NCBI GenBank assembly: GCA_951394405.1 | Contig: OX596336.1 | Location: 3,472,001-3,536,000 of the forward strand | Direction of reading: 5' to 3' | DNA from: Coprinellus micaceus | Lineage: Eukaryota > Basidiomycota > Agaricomycetes > Agaricales > Psathyrellaceae | Length of the DNA stretch: 64,000 bases | Part shown: piece after piece, positions 47,354 through 59,898 of the stretch | Layout of the letters: each line of letters opens with the position of its first letter | Numbering within the stretch: the first letter of the stretch is position 1 | The notes under the pieces: model-generated | What the model was told of the DNA's origin: nothing | Databases searched by the model: none | The model's input: the letters and a program-made list of their open reading frames with translations, nothing else | Made by a program: the position numbers and the translations under genes

Positions 47354-48994
47354 ATGTCCTCCCTCTCCTTCGCGTCGGCGCTGCGCTCAACGACCTTGCT
47401 CTGCAGGCGACGCCAAGTACTACTCCAACTTTCCAGCTGGCCCCGGTCATACGAAACTGGGCCGGCCAAGGCCAGCCCCAGAGGCGGAAAGATAGTCTTG
47501 GACCCCAAATGGCAGACGCCTGGCGTTGAGTTGCCTCCGCCAGAAGAGTGGTGGAAGATTTATAGGTTCCCGGAGAAGAGAAAACGGAAGACGATATCCA
47601 ACCCAGACACTGCCAAGGAGCTTGCAGAGAAGTTTGTGCCGGAAGGGTCGAAGGGGAAGGTCATCGTGGAAGCTTGGGCAGGTGCGTTTAGTTCTGGTAA
47701 ACCCGAGTGGTTTGGTTGTCGAACGAGGTATTGCGTACAGGACCTGGACAGCTGACAAGAGCGCTACTGGCTCTTCCGAGAGAACGTATCAGCAAAATTA
47801 TTGTTCTCGAGGAAGAAGCCAAGTTCTTCGAGTGGATAAAGGTAGCCAGCGTTTCCGTGTCCTCCGCTTCCCTGGCACTCACCCTGTCGCAGCCCCTAAC
47901 AGAGGTCGATGACCGTGTCCATTTCATCGAATACGACGCTTTCCACTGGAATGCTTACAAGGAAATAGAGAACGCTGGGCTGTTCGACGATGTCGATACC
48001 GTGGATTGGAACTCCGGAGGTACGTGCGTCTGGTTCATACACGGCATGAAAGTTGAAATTCGGTCTGATACCCCACCAGTACACCCACAGCTCCAGTTCA
48101 TTGCCCAGGTCCCTAGCAACGTCCACGGGGAGCAGCTCATCGCGCAGCTTGCACGTGCAATACCCGACAAGAAGTGGCTCTTCCGATTCGGTCGCGTTCC
48201 GCTCGACATCATAACTTCAAGATCAATGTATGAGGTCAGACTGTTCTCTTGTCTTTTCAGTACTATCACCCCCTCAAGCTTCGATTCTGCCCTCAGCGAC
48301 TCGCAGCAACGCCAACCGATTTTAAGATTCGGTGTAAAGTCAGTGTTATGGCGCAAGGCGCCGCTGAAATGACCAAAACATACCCTTGCGAAGACTTACT
48401 ACCGACCATCGACCACTTTTACCACCCCACGACACGGGCTGCCGCAGTCCGCATGGTGTCATCTGTTGACGCTCCCGTACAACCCGTACGGATTACGCCC
48501 CTGGAGGACCAGGTTAGTGACGTCCCCACTACGCCTCGAACGCCTCTCACTCATGATACCCATCTCAATGGATAGTTGATTGAACCTGGGCTACTGGATG
48601 CCTGGGATTTCGTCACTCGCAACCTCTTCATCATCAAAGCAACTCCCTTGGTTAAGAGTATTACGTGCGTGTCCCAGCCCTCCATTCTCTGAGCTTCAGT
48701 TTGAATTGTCTTTCGCTCATCCAGCGGTCTTGGCCCCGGTGCACAAGCCCTCCTGAAGAAATTAGACGATCCTTCAGTACCCGCAGACCAACGTGTGGAC
48801 GTCACGAAGGCTCCTCGGGAACTCACGGTGCAGGAGTGGAAGAGCGTCGTGACGGCGTTCAACGACTGGCCGTTTAGACCACAGGTATGTGAAAGACCGT
48901 TCTCTTGTCGTGGTGCAATTGCGTGAAGTGCTGACTTGGTTGGCGATAGAACCTCTCCATTGGGCACATGTTCATGGAAGACGCGCGATCCTAA
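47354..48994 (+). CDS. MTF1: mitochondrial transcription factor B / rRNA adenine dimethyltransferase-like
   Basis: KsgA/Dim1-fold SAM-binding protein that in fungi acts as the initiation factor of mitochondrial RNA polymerase. The N-terminus is Arg/Ser/Leu-rich without acids (LLCRRRQVLLQLSSWPRSY), fitting a mitochondrial presequence. SAM motif I is VEAWAGPGQLTRALL, motif II is IIVLEEEAKFFEWI, and the post-catalytic block is FIAQVPSNVHGEQLIAQLAR. Eight or so exons; introns at 47681, about 47841 and later keep the frame, ending MFMEDARS with the stop at 48992-48994. The N(L/I)PY/F catalytic motif of true dimethylases appears as AQVPSN, which argues for the transcription-factor role over rRNA methylation. 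Confidence 0.85.
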
Positions 48995-49209
48995 GGTATT
49001 GTGGTTCCTGGAAGACGATATCGGCCACAAACTTCACGTTGGGAACTTCTTGTCCCGCTTCCTCATAGAAAGTCAACCTAGGGCATGGTCTAGTGGAGTA
49101 ATATACACGAAAAAATAAATACCACAAAGATCTAGCGAGTAGGGTAATGATACACATCAAGCTCAACGTCGGGTTCAGGCAGCCAACAACTCCTAGAAGA
49201 CCCTGGGGG

Positions 49210-52200
49210 TCAGCTCAGCAATTGCGAAATGGCATCATCCCTGCTCACCTCATCGACCGGCTGCGTTTCTTCTGAATCCACTGGACTATCCGCCATCGGC
49301 ACATCCTCGAATGTCTTCTGAGTATCGTCCTGCGTTTCGAGCAGGGTCTCGATTTGGGTCTCGATTTGTGTTTCCATCTGCGAGTCGTCTGTGGCTAGTT
49401 TAGGCTTCGTTTTCTTTGGGAGCATGCCGAATGAGAGTGTGGCTTGTTTCTTGAGGTTTTCTGAGGCTTTATCTTTGCCTTTCAAACCGTTCGCACCACC
49501 TGGGAATCGAAGGTGAGCGTCGACCCGACGGGAAAGAAGAGAGCGAGGCGGCTTACGTTTCTTTGGTGGCACTGAGCCCCCGCTTTCTGCAATGTCGACT
49601 TTGTCAAAGAAGCTCTCGCTCTTGTGGAGCGAGCCTTGTTTTTCGACTGAACGGGCGAATGGGTTGCGGTTAGTCTCTTGACCAGTTTTCCTAGCGAAGG
49701 GGTTTCCCTCTGCAAATGGTCAATACCCCGCCTGGCTTTGTAAGGTTGGGATCCAATGCTTACTGGTCTTAGGTGGTGGCATGGAGGATGCATCTGACAT
49801 GGGGAACTCCTCCAGAACGTCCCTCTTCCTCTTCTCCGCCTGAGTCGGGCTGTCCACTTGGATAGTCTGCTCGTCCTCCCATGGCGCAGGTGCTGGCGCC
49901 TGCCTACTCTGCGAAGGGGCCCCAAACCTAGGCCTCTCATACTGCGTCTTCTCAATCACGGGTGCCGTCACCCTACTCATTCCCGGCCTCTCAACCTGAG
50001 GTGGTGGACGTGTATCTCCCAACGGGTCATACTTCGCTCCACCGCCAAACATCCCACTCCCACCCCCATTTGCGACCTGCCTCATCATCGGGTCGGGCTT
50101 CAGCCACCTCCGCCTCTTATTCCTTGCCACGACCAACCTATCCTCGTCCTCTTCCTTCTTCTGCTTCACAAACTCAAACTTCTCGCGGAGGCCGCGGAGG
50201 TTGTAGAAGTCCGCGATAGCAATGGCGGCATCGAAGGAGGGGAGGTTATGCAGGAGCTTGACGAGCTCAATGGCGCGAGGGAGGTTGCCGGCTTTACATG
50301 CCCCTTGGATGAGGAGAATGAATTCCTTGTCGATGGCCTGTTCGCGGGACTGGATGGGATCGGTTGTGAGGTCGTCGTCGAGGGAGTCGAGCACGGTTTG
50401 CACGTAGAGAAGGTTCCGCTCGATCTGTTCCTCGCGGGCGTCGGCTTGCCGGAATGGAAGGCGGATTTCGAGTTCTTGGATGAGAGGACGAGGGAAGCCG
50501 GGGTGTTCTTGGTTACCCTTGAGGATGAGGCACATGAAGTTGTCGTCGTTGATGCCGACGGGCCAGTACGACTCGTCCTTGCCTTGCCGCCGCTCAAGCA
50601 GGTTGGTGTCCATGATCCTAACCCAGGCGGCATGGTGGGGTATCCGAACTTTCGATAGGACGGAGAGGTAGCCATTGCTGTCGTAGATGGCGGGCAAACC
50701 TTCCTCGGTGAGTCCGAGCCATTTCAGGGTGTGACCCTTCGGGACAGGGAGGACGTCGCGCTGCCGCACGCTGAAGTCTTCAAAGTTGATCACCACGAAA
50801 TACAGGTTCTGTGAGCCTGTGTGGGGGATTAGAACATACTACGCAAGTCTGGATGGAGGCAACCTCACCATCAATGGTTGTCGACCCTGGTCGGTAGACC
50901 ACCAATACCCATTCGGGAGCGGCAATCATGGTAACAAAATCACCAGGAAGAGCTATGATACGGCGCTCCCTGCCCGTCCCACTAAGGAAGGTGAGGTCGT
51001 GCTCGCTCGTAGCAACAATCACATTTCCGAAACCTTGCAAATCCACACTGCTGTTTCCCTGGAATGTCGATGGGGCAAGGCCACCAGCGGCGACGCCAAG
51101 GACTCGCGTTGAAGGACGCAGAGAGTACGTCCATTCCTGCGCTGTGGGGCTATACGGTTTGAAAAGAACACGAGCGGGATGGTTCTCCTCAGGTGGACAA
51201 GCGAAGACTGCACCACAGTCACCGAGATACGCCATGTCGTTTTTGAAGAGGTCGGTGAAATGGAAACTTGACCGGCTCGATTGGTTGAAGAAGACAACGT
51301 TGATGACTTGGTGAATGTCCTGGTCGATAGCTTCGATCACACCGAGAACATTGTATGCTACAGAGAAGTTAGGATTTCGTGGGCAAACAAGCGAGGGGTA
51401 ACCTTACCAAGGTACCGCTTTTTGTTCTGGAACGGCGTCGAACTGGGTTGGAAAGGCGGCTGGGCCTTTGTGATGCTCACCATCTCCTTGACATAGCCAT
51501 TCGACCGGGGTACGTCTCGTGCTGGTTCATCGTTAATCCCTCCACCTATATCGTCGATAATCCAGTCCTTGTCGGGATCCAGCATATCCTCATCCTCATC
51601 CAGAGTCGCAAGGTCAATGTCGCCATCCATACCAGCGTCCTTCCCCAAGTCATCTTCACCAAACAGGTCGGTGTCAGGTTTCCGGGTGATCGTCGTCGAT
51701 GCTCCGGCCTTAGTACCAATAGAGGGTCGGATGGGGTCGGGGAATTCTCCTGGAACGGGTTTGACCCATCTCGTAAAGCCACCCTCCTTGTCCGCCCACG
51801 CGAGAAGATTTCGGCGAGGATTGAAGGCAAGTTGAGTGATGGTAGTGCCTTGGTTCGCTGTGTGTTGTGATACTGGTCGCTTCGTTTGAGTTGACCAAAC
51901 GAATACGGTGGATTTGCATGCGGAGAGGAGGTATGCGCCGTTAGGGGAGAGGGCCAGGGCGGTGATCGCACCAACAACGGTCTTGTCGCTGTATCCGCCT
52001 GGAATGCGACTCCAGTCGGAGCGAGAGATGACGACAATTTCTGAAGAGGAATTAGGAGGGAGAATGGCGTGGAGGTGGGCCTCACCTACCGTGAGCTTTG
52101 GAGGCCACGAAGAAGTACTGTCCCGAAGTGTGCCAGACTACTGAACAGTCGTAGGAGAACTCGGGGGACGATTCGTCTTTTGCAACCGGGATGATCCCGT

Positions 52201-52945
52201 CGATGACCTTCTCCTTCTTTGGTGGTGACTGAGCCATATCCCAAATTACGATCTTGCCGTCTTGTGTACATGTCGTCTAGATTGAGTCAGGGTATCGATC
52301 TCCCACACGGTCGATGCAGCACTCACCAGGATGTTGCCAGAAGGATCCCATGACACTGCTCGAACTGCCGAAGTGTACCCTTCGAGCTTCTGCTGGTTCA
52401 TTACGTTCTCCATGTCCACCACCCGTACGAAGAGTTCACTGCGAAATGTCAGTAGCGCTCACAATCCCAGGCGGTCGCAAAACGACGCACTCTGTTGCAA
52501 CGGCGACCTTGCGAGCTTGTGGGTCAATGGCAACACACCGAGCGGCGACTCCAATAGCAGAGGCAATGGGTGAATCGAATGATGTCGAGTCTTTCTCGTA
52601 GCGCCTGACTTCGCCATCCTCACTTGCTGATAACCAGCAGTCCTCCTAGCCCAATAGTCAGTGGGAATGCGGTTTCAGGTAGAACGAACTCACCGCGGCC
52701 GCAATCCATGTAATCGGTTCGTCCGCCTCAGCTGCAGTACTTGGCTCCTTGTCTGGACCCTCCTCGATGTCCCATACCCTTACAAGGCAGTCCTGACCGC
52801 CCGTGAAGACCTTTCTGTTACTTGTTCAGGCCCCGTTATGAGGAGTTCAGGCAATGTAGACTCACGAGCCATCCTTCGAGAACGCTACCCTTGCTAAACC
52901 GTCTCCGTGGGGTCGAACAGTGAGGACTTGGTTTTCGGTGGGCAT
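49210..52945 (-). CDS. CTF4: replisome hub Ctf4/Mcl1 (AND-1/WDHD1)
   Basis: Links the CMG helicase to DNA polymerase alpha and other replisome clients in the nucleus. About a dozen exons run from the ATG at 52945 ([16 protein letters not shown]). The N-terminal WD40 propeller has repeats such as [39 protein letters not shown] and [18 protein letters not shown]. An acidic linker ([13 protein letters not shown]) follows, then the SepB/trimerisation beta-propeller region ([20 protein letters not shown]) and the helical bundle ([35 protein letters not shown]). The C-terminus is disordered, with PFARK repeats, [11 protein letters not shown] and a [11 protein letters not shown] repeat. Unlike animal AND-1 there is no HMG box. 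Full-length and apparently intact. Confidence 0.92.
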
Positions 52946-53662
52946 GACGTGTGTGGAAGAAACGACGAAGCGCGTTCGACACGCTGGCACCGCGTTGTCA
53001 CACCTCGCGACTGTCACTACCACGTGCATTAGTCCACGTGAGGAGGTCACGCGTCACGCTAGCCAAGCAAACTGCCCCTGTTCCCACAGCAGCCGCATCC
53101 ATCTTCCTTCCCCATGTCAAATGCACTCGCCCGTGCAAATCGCTTTCTCATGCTGCGAGAAAACGTCCTTTGCCTTTTAATGCCCGGGTGGTTCCAAAGT
53201 CTCTTGGTTGCATCCCCCTGGACTTGGAAATGCTACTGGTATACCTGGCTCAGTCGCAATCTAGTCCTGGGTTCGAGCACCCTCATGATCGGGGAAACTT
53301 GGTTCTACAGCCTATTTCAAACCTCAGTGGGTGTACCGTATACTCCAAGCTATTCTCGACATCTTGGCAACGGGTCACGGGCGAAGGGGGGAACTCGGGA
53401 TCTTCTCATTCAATATGGATATCACGCCAACAATGAGGCGTTTACAAGCCCGAAACAGGTTTGTGACGGTGGACTGTGCGATGCTACGGTGCGAATGCCT
53501 TGAAAGGATCGTTGTAATCTTCCTTCTGATACCAAAGCTCTGATCATTACGTTTGTGGCGACCCACAGGGCCAGTTCCTATATCTACCTTCATATCCTGG
53601 CGCCTCTTCATTTTCTCTTTCCATTCCTTTCTTCAACACCGCCCTTTCGCAAGCCGGATGCC
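52946..53662. other. divergent intergenic region
   Basis: About 720 bp between CTF4 and a small 4-TM gene, with both promoters. An ACGCGT palindrome lies at 53049, about 105 bp upstream of the CTF4 ATG. Open frames in this region have no recognisable domain. Confidence 0.4.
53049..53054. promoter_or_regulatory. MCB-like element (ACGCGT) upstream of CTF4
   Basis: The MluI cell-cycle box ACGCGT binds MBF and drives G1/S expression of replication genes in fungi. The position, about 105 bp before the start of a replisome gene, fits. A hexamer this short is expected about 15 times by chance in a window this size, so the support is weak. Confidence 0.3.
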
Positions 53663-54242
53663 ATGCAGACGCTGCCCCATCCTTTCTTTTTGTTAACCTG
53701 TGTGTCGCTACTCGTTTCAACCGGCATTCTCATATTGGGAGCTCTGGTCCTTCCAATAACGCCTGCTTTGTGGACCATTCCAGGCGCTTTCGTCATCACA
53801 GCCGCATACCATGTCACCTCCGTCCTCCTTTCAAACTCGGGCAACGAACGCACGCGGCAGACCTACTCGATGTTCAGATTTATGGGAGCCTACCTCCTCT
53901 CCGCCATCTGGGTCGGCGTCCTCACTATCTCCCTCACCTTCACAATCTCCTTGGCACTGGGGAAGTTTGAAGCGCCCAAAACATACCCCAAAATCAACCC
54001 TATACTCATCACCATGAGCGCGTTCTGTCTTGTGCATCCATTCGTTCTTGGAGCAATTGGGGTGATATTGCACAAGGAGCGGAAACAGGAGCAGTACAGG
54101 GAGAAGTGGAAGTGGAAGCAACAAATCAATACATCGAACTGGAGGTGAGTAGCCTGGTCTCACGACGGGTGCTTCGTTATCATCAAGCTTCACGACGGAC
54201 ACTAACAATCTATCCTGAATTAGCGTCGGACGTGACTATTAG
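53663..54242 (+). CDS. small 4-TM membrane protein, unknown function
   Basis: Starts at the ATG at 53663 (MQTLPHPFFLLT). Four hydrophobic helices are visible (FFLLTCVSLLVSTGILILGA; IPGAFVITAAYHVTSVLL; MGAYLLSAIWVGVLTISLTF; ITMSAFCLVHPFVLGAIGV), then a Lys/Glu/Gln-rich tail. A GTGAGT donor near the end with a CTAAC branch and TTAG acceptor would replace the terminal NWR stop with NWSVGRDY and a stop at 54240-54242. Unspliced, it stops at 54148. MARVEL-like topology is possible, but no family is recognised. Confidence 0.65.
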
Positions 54243-54696
54243 CCATCTACCCCACCTTCCCTCCGCACATTCCCCGTTCCGTTTTCGCCGTCGCCACTTC
54301 GTTCTGTCTGTCTTCCTTTCCAGGTCGGATCTCTTCTTCGGATTTAGCTAGCATTCCCTTTCATTTACACTTATCGCACACCGAGGCCGAACTCATATTG
54401 GACTAGCCTACTGACCTACTACAATTCTCGTTCCTGGATGTAGTCCAAGCTCTGCTTACTACTGTTGTATACTAGTTTCCTCTTTCACTCTCCTTCGCAA
54501 CGCTATCCCTTCATTGTATACTTCGATTCACATCCCGCAATGTACATTTCAACAGATATCATGATATCGATTATGGCCAAGAGGCCAGCGCTAATAGAAC
54601 AAAAGAGATACGAAGCATCGCCAGAAATGTACAGTAATTTCGTCCAAACATCAGAAACAGACGGGAGAGTAAGGTCAAGCCTGGAGAGTTCTAGCG
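54243..54696. other. convergent intergenic region
   Basis: About 450 bp between the 4-TM gene and YSH1 3' ends. Probable 3' UTRs; nothing else recognised. Confidence 0.4.
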
Positions 54697-57600
54697 TCAA
54701 TCGTGAACTTCGAGCTCCTCGTTATCCTCATCATCGCCGCTGCTAGGCGCCGCAACAACTGCGGCGGCAACAGCAGCCTCATCATTGGACTGTGATGAAG
54801 CTTGACCATTCTCGTCTTGCGAAACTGGGGTCTCTTGTGCGGGCGCTGTTATGGGCGTCGAAGAACCTGATGTTGCTGTTGTACTTGAAGAAGAGGTGGG
54901 CTCCACAGGGTGGGGACCAGCACTCGAGCCTGAATCGTTTGCGGGTGGGTTTGTGTCCATTGCAACAACCTCCGCTTCACCCCCGCTGGTTCCTTCTTCC
55001 TGGCTCTCGTTCACGCTCTGGTCCTTGTCTTCCTTCCCGTCAGGTGACGAAGACGGTCCGGCTTCGGATTGTATGCCCTCCATACCCATAGATGCGTCGG
55101 CAGACAGAGACATCTCCTTCTCTGTGTGGGCGTCTTCCGGGCCGCCAAGGCGCTTCCCAGACGTGAAAGATTCAGTGAGCGAGCTGACGGTGGTGATAGC
55201 CATGTCGAGTACTGCTTCCACCCGCCTTCTAAGCGGCTCGTGGCTGCTTGTGACGGTCTAGAAAACATAGAGTGTTTAAATTAATATCATGTTTGAAAAA
55301 GCGACAGTGAAAAAGGTTTGGGAACTCACCAGAGTCTTCAGGTTAATCTTTGCCACGGCTTCGTCCAACTCCACGAGCAACGACGGCTCGTTCGCGCTCT
55401 CCGCCTCTTCCTCATCTTCACCCTTCTCCTTTTCGACCTCCTTCTCCTTGTCCACGTCGGGCATGTGGAACTCGACGTCACCGAAGTGCGCTTCGAGGAA
55501 CATCGCCAGTCGCGAGATACGTGTGACAGAGGAGTCGTCGGCCTCGGGTTCGGCGTGTGGGTGATGGTGATCAGGGGGGTGAGTGTCGTCGGAGTGGTCA
55601 TGGGAGTGAGGCGTTGTTGTCACTAGAAAAGAGTGCAATCAGAGGGCTAGGTAGAAGACGAGAGGGAGGGAAAGCAAGGCGTACGTTTAACGGAAGCAGG
55701 GCTCTTGTCAATACCAGTAATAAGCGCCAACGTCGAGTCAGCAATCATATCATTACTCGCATTACTCTCCCACTCAAGCGTCAACTGATGCTCCGCCGTC
55801 TGCTTGACATCCAATACACCCATAACCTACGTCATAACCCTCGTCAACTCGACAATCCATCAACCCAAGAAGGAAACGGACTTACCCGCATCGTCGGAAC
55901 ACCCTCATGCAACCCCTCTTCAACCTTCCCATACATGCCCTCCAAATGCCACCTCACAAGCTCCCAGCCGACCCCGATTATCAGTCGTTGCCGCTGCGTG
56001 ACGATGCATGTTGAGAGCCCAGCAAAGTCGCGCAGGTCCCGGGGATCAAGGAGGGTGTACGAGTAGTCCTTCGCGACGAGGAGGCCTGATAGGATGTCGT
56101 TAGGCTGCGGGGCTTTGTCTGCCAAGGTGCCGATAGCCTATTTCGTTGAACGAATGAAGGGGTTGTCGTCGGGAGATCCCAGAAAGGTAAGAAATTAGTC
56201 AGTTTTGGGCATAGAAGATGAGAGGGGTGGGAAGGACGTTGGGAGGGTATGAATGAAGGGATGCGGGTATGTACCTTGGCAACTCGTTCCCCGCGGAAGG
56301 AGAGGTTGAGGGTTTCTAGGTTACGTGGGGTATGGATCTTCACGTCCTCATCACGCTCTTTGTACTTGGATTGCATCGCTGCGCGTAGCCGTCCCATGGT
56401 GTTCTGTTCTCCGTGGACGAGTACCTATAGTAACATTGCATATGAAGTTGTGATGCCAATCGGTCGGTCAGCGACGTTAGGCCGGGAAGTGGGGATACGG
56501 GGAGACGATAGAATGGAATGGAACTGACGACGTGCTGTGCCTTGACGGCTTGGATGAACTCGGAGTTTTGGGCGTAGTCGACATGGGCGCTGAACGAGAT
56601 GTAGTCGACGGAGATCTTTCTTGGGATGGTGTTGCCTTTGAGACCTTGGAACTCTTCAGGTTCCGTCATGATGTCCTAATCGGCAAAAAAGGAAAGGATG
56701 GTTGAGCTCACAGACCCACAGTGAAAGGAGAAGTTCAGACGGGGTATGAGGGTGAGGGGGCAAAAACATATCCATTTCATCATCACGATAAATACAGGAG
56801 GTCTGGGAGATGTTGCTGTGGTAGGTAGATGAAGATACCCCGACCGACAAGACCACACTCACCCTAGCCAGTGTTCCTTCGATCGAGTAACCAGTGATGA
56901 CGAGGCCATTGCGAGCGTCCGGTGCCCAGAGTTCGAAGAGCTCTCGACTATGACCGACTTGCATGAAACCGGGACTTGCGAGGACAACACATGGTGGGCC
57001 TTCGGCGATCTTCTTTTCCCAACCTCGAGTTGCTGGGACGTTGGAGATGTGCCTAGATTCGACTGTAAGTAGGAATGGAAATGAAACGGAATCGGGACGC
57101 ACTTGAAGACAAAGGGGTTGTCTCGCTTGGCGAACCGCGTTCGGATATTCGAGTTCATCGTGTGGATGTAGGTTTGGTATACAGCCATACACTTCTTTGC
57201 CAGACTCGACGCATAGTAGATGGGGACGTTGTGCAGTTCAGGGTGTTTCTTCCAGTACTCGTCCAAGATCAGTAGCAGTTCCTGAGCGCGACCAAGAGCA
57301 AACACCGGTAGCAAGACATGTCCACCTCTCCGGATGATCGAGTGCACAAGACTAGTAAACCGGCTCTCCTTCGTGTCCCTGTCTTCCAGTGAGTGCACAC
57401 CGTAGGTACTCTCGACGATGAGAACATCAGGGCGGATGGGAGGCAATTCGGCTTTGACCAAGTGACGATCTTCTTCGCGAGAGTAGTCGCCGGTGTAGAG
57501 AATTTTGAGGCCGGCGATGTCGATGAGGTACATGCAAGCTCCGAGAACGTGGCCGGCGTGGTATGGGGTGAAGCTGACTCCAGGGCAGACTTGAATGAGC

Positions 57601-58174
57601 TGATGGACGGAGACGGGGATAATGGAAAGGAGGGACATTTCCATGTCTATCGGAGAGAAAAGCGCGTCGGACGTTGAGGAGCTGTGGGGGGTATCATTGT
57701 AGTTGCTGGAGGAGGATAATGTGAGTTACGCACCTCATACGGGCAAAGTCCTGCATCATGAATTTGTGAACCGCTTTTGTTGGATGGGTCATGTAGACTT
57801 TTCCTTTTCCATCTTTGAAGTTTGTCTGAAGTCCCGTCAGCACCAGTCTACTATAGGCGTTGAAAAGTGCTCACCTTCTCAGTGATATACGTCAAGGCGG
57901 CAGCATGGTCCAAATGAAAACTAAAGGAGATGGGCTATTGAGTTCATCCAGGTAGCAGACAGTTTCGATGAACGTACTGTGTAACAAGAATACAATCTAC
58001 CGTACTCCAGTCAAGATCGTCGATGAACGGTAACGACGCCATCCCGCTGTATGCAGGGTGCACACCGGTGTCGCAGACGATAGTTCTCCCTCGGTACTGG
58101 AGCACGCAACAGGACCGGCCAACCTCCTGCCCAGCGCCCAGCATCGTCACGCTCAAGGTCGCCTGGTCAGACAT
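54697..58174 (-). CDS. YSH1: pre-mRNA 3'-end endonuclease Ysh1/CPSF73
   Basis: Zinc-dependent metallo-beta-lactamase/beta-CASP nuclease that cuts pre-mRNA before polyadenylation (CPF/CPSF complex, nucleus). About ten exons from the ATG at 58174 ([20 protein letters not shown]). The active-site HFHLDH is assembled across an intron ([13 protein letters not shown]). Later motifs are [79 protein letters not shown] and [12 protein letters not shown], all expected. The C-terminal domain follows and ends in a long Ser/Glu-rich disordered extension. All metal ligands I can identify are present. It is divergent from the gene at 58347, with 172 bp between starts. Confidence 0.95.
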
Positions 58175-58346
58175 TTTGAACTATCGTCTTCGTCGTCGTG
58201 AGGGTGCTTCGTGTCGTAGGATACGCGGTGTCGAAGCCAGGACGCGATGGAGGGAATATCGTGGTGGTCGTTGAGAGCAATGAAGGCGAGGGTTACATAA
58301 TCAGGTTTCTTCCTGCCATCGCCGTTTACTGCGCTCAACTCGGACC

Positions 58347-58673
58347 ATGGGCTCGTCGTCAAAAAAATCGGGCAAGGCGAGCGTCACCAAGAAGCAGGCC
58401 TCAGCCAAACAGGCTCTCAAGAAGTGCAGCAGGAAGGCGAACAGGAAGGCGCAAAATGAGCAGCTTTTGGATCTCTTGAATCAAAATGCTCTGACTACGA
58501 TCCAGGATGCTACACAGGCATGTCTCCGTTTGTATGAGCTATTTCCACATTTACTGAATCTCGTATAGTCTACAAAGCCTACTCAACCGGATTTCTCTTC
58601 CCTGTACCAGGGCACCCAGACTCAAAACGGGGTGGTCGACTTGACTAGCATCATGCAGGACTCGAAGGTGTAG
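58347..58673 (+). CDS. small basic nuclear-type protein, unknown; possible GC-AG intron
   Basis: The ATG at 58347 opens a Lys/Ser/Ala-rich protein (MGSSSKKSGKASVTKKQASA) with a coiled-coil-like helix (KANRKAQNEQLLDLLNQNAL). Unspliced it stops at 58566-58568. Removing 58518-58568, a 51-bp segment with a GC donor (CAG|GCATGT) and a TATAG acceptor, keeps the frame into STKPTQPDFSSLYQG and VVDLTSIMQDSKV, ending at 58671-58673. The gene may continue further, since coding-like sequence lies downstream to about 59050, but no consistent splice pattern was found. Role unknown. Confidence 0.5.
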
Positions 58674-59898
58674 GCTGCTCAGGATGCATGCCGCAAAAGT
58701 TCCAGACGACGGCACGCCACATATAACCTTGCAGGACCCGGTGGCCATGGCGCAGGAGGTGGGTTGGTTTTACCTGTGAAGGAGGGTTCAAGCCTAACAG
58801 CAAGCTAGCTTTGGAAGTTGTCGACCCCCAGTGCGACACTCTGGGATGCAACCCGGGGGAGCCATCCTTTCCCTCCCTCGCCCAAGACCCGAGTTTTCCT
58901 ATCTCCAGCTCTCCATTTTTGCAAGTTCAGCCTCATGGTCAAGAAACGCCATGTATCTGGACGCCATCGCCGATGATTCTCCTCCCGACTCCCACTGTGT
59001 TATGTCCATCGAACCATTGCTCAGCACTCACATCCTCGTACCACCATAACCCTTAGAAGCACGCGACATCGTAATACCCTCAAAAAACAATGAGCCAATC
59101 ACGGTTCGAGTTTCTCCGATTGAAGAGCGATTGGACGGACCAGGAGGTACCAAAGATTTCTAAGATATCCCCTTCCAAGCCATTGCAGGCGCTTGCCCTT
59201 CTCCGTGGGTGAAGATCGATGTCGCAGGATGTTGCATTGACACAATCAACTGCACATTCCTCCTTCCTCTTACCCCACATTTATATACCTTACCCCGCAT
59301 TCTCCTCCCACGGAAGCGGTCATGGGAGCAGCTTCTTCCACCATGATTCAGCGCTTAGGGTAGCGGTGCACATGGAACGCAAGTCGCGTTACCGCATCTC
59401 ATCCGATACGCGTCGCCCCGCTTCCGTCCACAAGGCATTCTCTATACTAATCCTTCAACGTTCCTGGCGCCCAATTCATATTTTGGGTAACCTGACACCT
59501 CGGACAGGCGGGTGGCAGGGTCATGGCGGCACAATAGGGACTTGAGCTCCCACATGCGCCGTGCTCGCCTGACCTCGTACTTAACAAGACCCGTCGGCCT
59601 TGGATGGCTTTCAGCACTTTTGGACCACGCGTGTTTCGTTGATCGTCACTCTTTTTGAATCCCTATACCTCCCAGGCGCAGCCCGTCCTCCTCGTCCCCT
59701 CGGCTTGGTAGGATCGCTACTCTCACCGAGGCACCATCGCGATTTAGGACCCTTCTCACAGGGAGCTTTACACGATCCCTACTTATACCACTGTCGTTTC
59801 GTTGAGTTCACCTTCCTTAGGCCTTTGCCGACCTCATTCCCTTCCCCCTCCCTCCCTAGCTTTGAACGACTTCCCTTCTACACGTTCTTCACGACGAG
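58674..59898. other. intergenic region with weak coding-like patches
   Basis: About 1.2 kb. Frames at about 58700-58760 and 58811-59056 look partly coding and could be 3' exons of the preceding small gene. A 40-codon frame at 59090-59212 (MSQSRFEFLRLKSDWT...) is another candidate. None is convincing. The right part (59213-59898) is C/T-rich and presumably holds the lipase promoter. Confidence 0.35.
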
